A stretch of DNA of 7,826 nucleotides from NCBI GenBank assembly GCA_913060955.1, contig CAJXTH010000032.1, positions 1 through 7,826 on the forward strand. The letters are read 5' to 3'. Position numbers and translations under genes: made by a program. Source of the stretch: an uncultured bacterium. Its GTDB lineage: Bacteria > Patescibacteriota > Minisyncoccia > SW-4-49-11. The notes below the pieces were generated by a model. The model did not search any database, was not told the origin of the DNA, and saw only the letters and a program-made list of their open reading frames with translations. Below are positions 7,259 to 7,826 of this stretch, piece by piece (position 1 is the first letter of the stretch; the number at the start of each line of letters is the position of its first letter).

Positions 7259-7286
7259 AGATTGTTTAAAGGTTTCATTCAGTTTA

Positions 7287-7312
7287 CCACTTTTCCCCAC
7301 TTTCTACCACTT
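7287..7312 (-). promoter_or_regulatory. Probable MraZ operator: three AAGTGG direct repeats at 10-bp period
   Basis: On the minus strand AAGTGG occurs at 7312-7307, 7302-7297 and 7292-7287, exactly 10 bp apart, in contexts ATAAGTGGTA, GAAAGTGGGG and AAAAGTGGTA. Known MraZ boxes are short direct repeats with helical spacing (TGGG-type in E. coli, AAAGTG-type in mycoplasmas), and this array matches that design. It begins at the predicted transcription start and lies entirely in the untranslated leader, so bound MraZ would block initiation or escape. Operator identity is inference from the family and position; the repeat itself is directly visible. Confidence 0.85.
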
Positions 7313-7318
7313 ATACCC

Positions 7319-7347
7319 ATTATAGAATCTTTGTTCCCCACCGTCAA
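7319..7347 (-). promoter_or_regulatory. Sigma70-type promoter of the mraZ operon
   Basis: On the minus strand a -35 TTGACG (7347-7342) and a perfect -10 TATAAT (7324-7319) are separated by exactly 17 bp. The expected start is an A near 7312-7311, about 53 nt before the mraZ ATG. This is the strongest promoter-like sequence in the window and the only obvious one for the eight-gene unit. Confidence 0.88.
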
Positions 7348-7348
7348 G

Positions 7349-7373
7349 AAAAAATCCCCACTTTTGTGGGGAT
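7349..7373 (-). terminator. Rho-independent terminator upstream of the mraZ promoter
   Basis: Read on the minus strand, ATCCCCAC, a four-base AAAA loop and GTGGGGAT form a perfect 8-bp stem whose 3' end merges into a run of six T (7354-7349). The plus strand has no T-run after the stem, so it acts leftward. It ends about 2 bp before the -35 box and would insulate the mraZ promoter from upstream transcription. Confidence 0.85.
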
Positions 7374-7392
7374 CAAAATACGTCAGAGAATT

Positions 7393-7424
7393 AAAAGACC
7401 CGCTCAACAATGTTGAAGAGCGGG
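7393..7424 (-). terminator. Second leftward Rho-independent terminator
   Basis: On the minus strand CCCGCTC (7424-7418) pairs with GAGCGGG (7405-7399). Between them is an inner CAA/TTG helix with small T-T mismatches, and TCTTTTAA follows. A competing register pairs TCAACA with TGTTGA in the same hairpin. The T-run is short and interrupted, so this terminator looks weaker than the one 20 bp further left; the two act in tandem on leftward transcripts. Confidence 0.65.
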
Positions 7425-7594
7425 CGTTGTTGGACAAAGAACTGACTCCAGATGCACTTTTTGTGAAGATGTAAGCGAGACTTATAGAGAAACCTCAAAC
7501 TCTACTTGCGTCACTCACACTTCGGAGAAGGCAAAGGATATCAGATCTTTTTTGAACTAGCGTTCCCAGATGTGTTCCGACTCGGAGTCGGAAC
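7393..7594 (-). ncRNA. Possible non-coding transcript of about 200 nt, family unknown
   Basis: A promoter-like element (TTGACC, 18 bp, TAAAAT) would start leftward transcription near 7594. The RNA would open with a strong hairpin from the 11-bp inverted repeat and end at the hairpin-T structure at 7424-7393. No ATG occurs on the minus strand over this span, and the alternative-start frames close quickly, so a protein product is unlikely. I looked for landmarks of 4.5S RNA, tmRNA, RNase P RNA, 6S RNA and tRNAs and recognise none. The length is close to 6S RNA, but a self-contained 5' hairpin does not fit its closed rod shape. A non-coding gene is inference from boundaries only. Confidence 0.3.
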
Positions 7595-7595
7595 A
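7573..7595. repeat. Perfect 11-bp inverted repeat with 1-nt centre
   Basis: TGTTCCGACTC (7573-7583), a single G, then GAGTCGGAACA (7585-7595) is an exact palindrome of 11-bp arms. Neither strand has a T-run directly after it, so it is not a standard terminator. It sits at the predicted start of the leftward transcript. It could be a repressor operator, a protective 5' hairpin, or the end of a small mobile element. Confidence 0.7.
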
Positions 7596-7600
7596 AAAAT

Positions 7601-7630
7601 ATTTTAGCAGAACCCCGGGGGCCGGGTCAA
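7601..7630 (-). promoter_or_regulatory. Possible leftward promoter with GC-rich spacer
   Basis: On the minus strand TTGACC (7630-7625) and TAAAAT (7606-7601) are separated by 18 bp. Both hexamers are one or two mismatches from the sigma70 consensus. The spacer is almost pure G/C (CCCGG and CCGGG arms that can form a 5-bp hairpin), which is unusual for this window. The start would fall in the inverted repeat at 7573-7595. Moderate support only. Confidence 0.4.
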
Positions 7631-7768
7631 GGCATGTACTTTCTCAACCACATTCTGCATGACTCCAGAAAAGAGCGATACAAAGAAATGAGTGGTTTCT
7701 AACATAAAGAGCGAGCCTCTCTATAGATTTCAAAGCTGGAACTTACCAACTTATACTCTTAGTACACC
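7631..7768. other. Stretch without a recognisable gene
   Basis: No convincing gene. On the minus strand an ATG at 7705 opens 33 codons (MLETTHFFVSLFSGVMQNVV...) closing at 7604, with GAGAGG 10 nt upstream. On the plus strand an ATG at 7634 opens 22 codons (MYFLNHILHDSRKERYKEMS...) after CAAGGC. The two occupy the same bases on opposite strands, are very short and match nothing I know, so neither is called. Confidence 0.3.
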
Positions 7769-7793
7769 AAAAACCCCTCTCTTTCGAGAGGGG
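7769..7793 (-). terminator. Leftward Rho-independent terminator near the right edge
   Basis: On the minus strand CCCCTCTC, a GAAA tetraloop and GAGAGGGG make a perfect 8-bp GC-rich stem followed by TTTTT (7773-7769). The plus strand lacks a following T-run. It most likely ends a minus-strand gene lying to the right of the window. In the 33 bases right of the hairpin, stops occur in two minus frames (TGA at 7813-7811, TAA at 7818-7816), so the end of that gene cannot be fixed. Confidence 0.85.
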
Positions 7794-7826
7794 AGTTATC
7801 CACTTTTTACTCAAGTTACAAAGCTT

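Noticed and set aside
7223..7278. Small out-of-frame ORF starting at an ATG 20 nt before the mraZ start
   Set aside because: About 17 codons, no ribosome binding site, overlaps the mraZ start; a leader peptide cannot be supported.
7259..7300. Upstream in-frame ATG giving a 157-residue MraZ
   Set aside because: The extra 14 residues are absent from the family's usual start (MFxGEY...), and their codons coincide with the operator repeats just downstream of the promoter.
7235..7474. Plus-strand open frame of 79 codons across the mraZ start and promoter
   Set aside because: It runs antisense through the mraZ start, operator, promoter and terminator, has no ribosome binding site, and its composition is explained by those elements. 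Its tail (DPLNNVEERALLDKELTPDA) looks protein-like but I find no separate start for it.
7634..7702. Plus-strand 22-codon open frame
   Set aside because: Very short, overlaps the minus-strand candidate, and has only CAAGGC as a possible ribosome site with almost no spacing.
7604..7705. Minus-strand 33-codon open frame with GAGAGG upstream
   Set aside because: Too short and unmatched to call; its stop lies inside the candidate -10 element and a plus-strand frame of similar quality overlaps it.
7796..7804. DnaA-box-like TTATCCACT
   Set aside because: A single imperfect site beside a terminator is expected by chance; no cluster or AT-rich unwinding region is present.

Overview
The window is almost entirely one leftward (minus-strand) gene cluster built on the front end of a bacterial dcw (division and cell wall) operon. 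In transcription order from right to left it reads mraZ, rsmH (mraW), an ftsL-like gene, ftsI (class B PBP), murF, xseB, a secreted subtilisin-like (S8) protease with four C-terminal repeats, and the first 145 codons of gap (glyceraldehyde-3-phosphate dehydrogenase), which runs off the left edge. The seven gene junctions are +7, +9, +12, -20 (overlap), +2, +4 and +15 bp, and I see no terminator between the genes, so they look like one transcription unit.

The control region lies to the right of mraZ (about 7258-7380). On the minus strand it holds a near-consensus sigma70-type promoter (TTGACG, 17 bp, TATAAT). At the predicted start of transcription there are three direct AAGTGG repeats at an exact 10-bp period, which fits an autoregulatory MraZ operator. 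A Rho-independent terminator sits just upstream of the promoter and seals it from upstream transcription.

Between about 7393 and 7826 I find no convincing protein gene. This stretch holds a second minus-strand terminator, a perfect 11-bp inverted repeat, a GC-rich block inside a possible minus-strand promoter, and a third minus-strand terminator near the right edge. The promoter-like element, the inverted repeat and the leftward terminator together could define a roughly 200-nt non-coding transcript. I do not recognise its family.

Organism: a bacterium using the standard stop codons. The MurF lacks the usual N-terminal substrate domain, the dcw genes are streamlined and rearranged, Shine-Dalgarno sequences are weak or absent, and the protease carries KRP/W surface-type repeats. 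Together these suggest a member of the Patescibacteria (Candidate Phyla Radiation). That is inference from sequence character, not proven. Arginine codons are strongly skewed to CGA in the genes I checked.

Working together: MraZ would control the operon, RsmH methylates 16S rRNA, and FtsL with FtsI drives septal peptidoglycan synthesis. MurF completes the UDP-MurNAc-pentapeptide precursor. XseB (exonuclease VII small subunit), the exported protease and GAPDH are passengers that are not classical dcw members. The protease may act on surface or secreted proteins.
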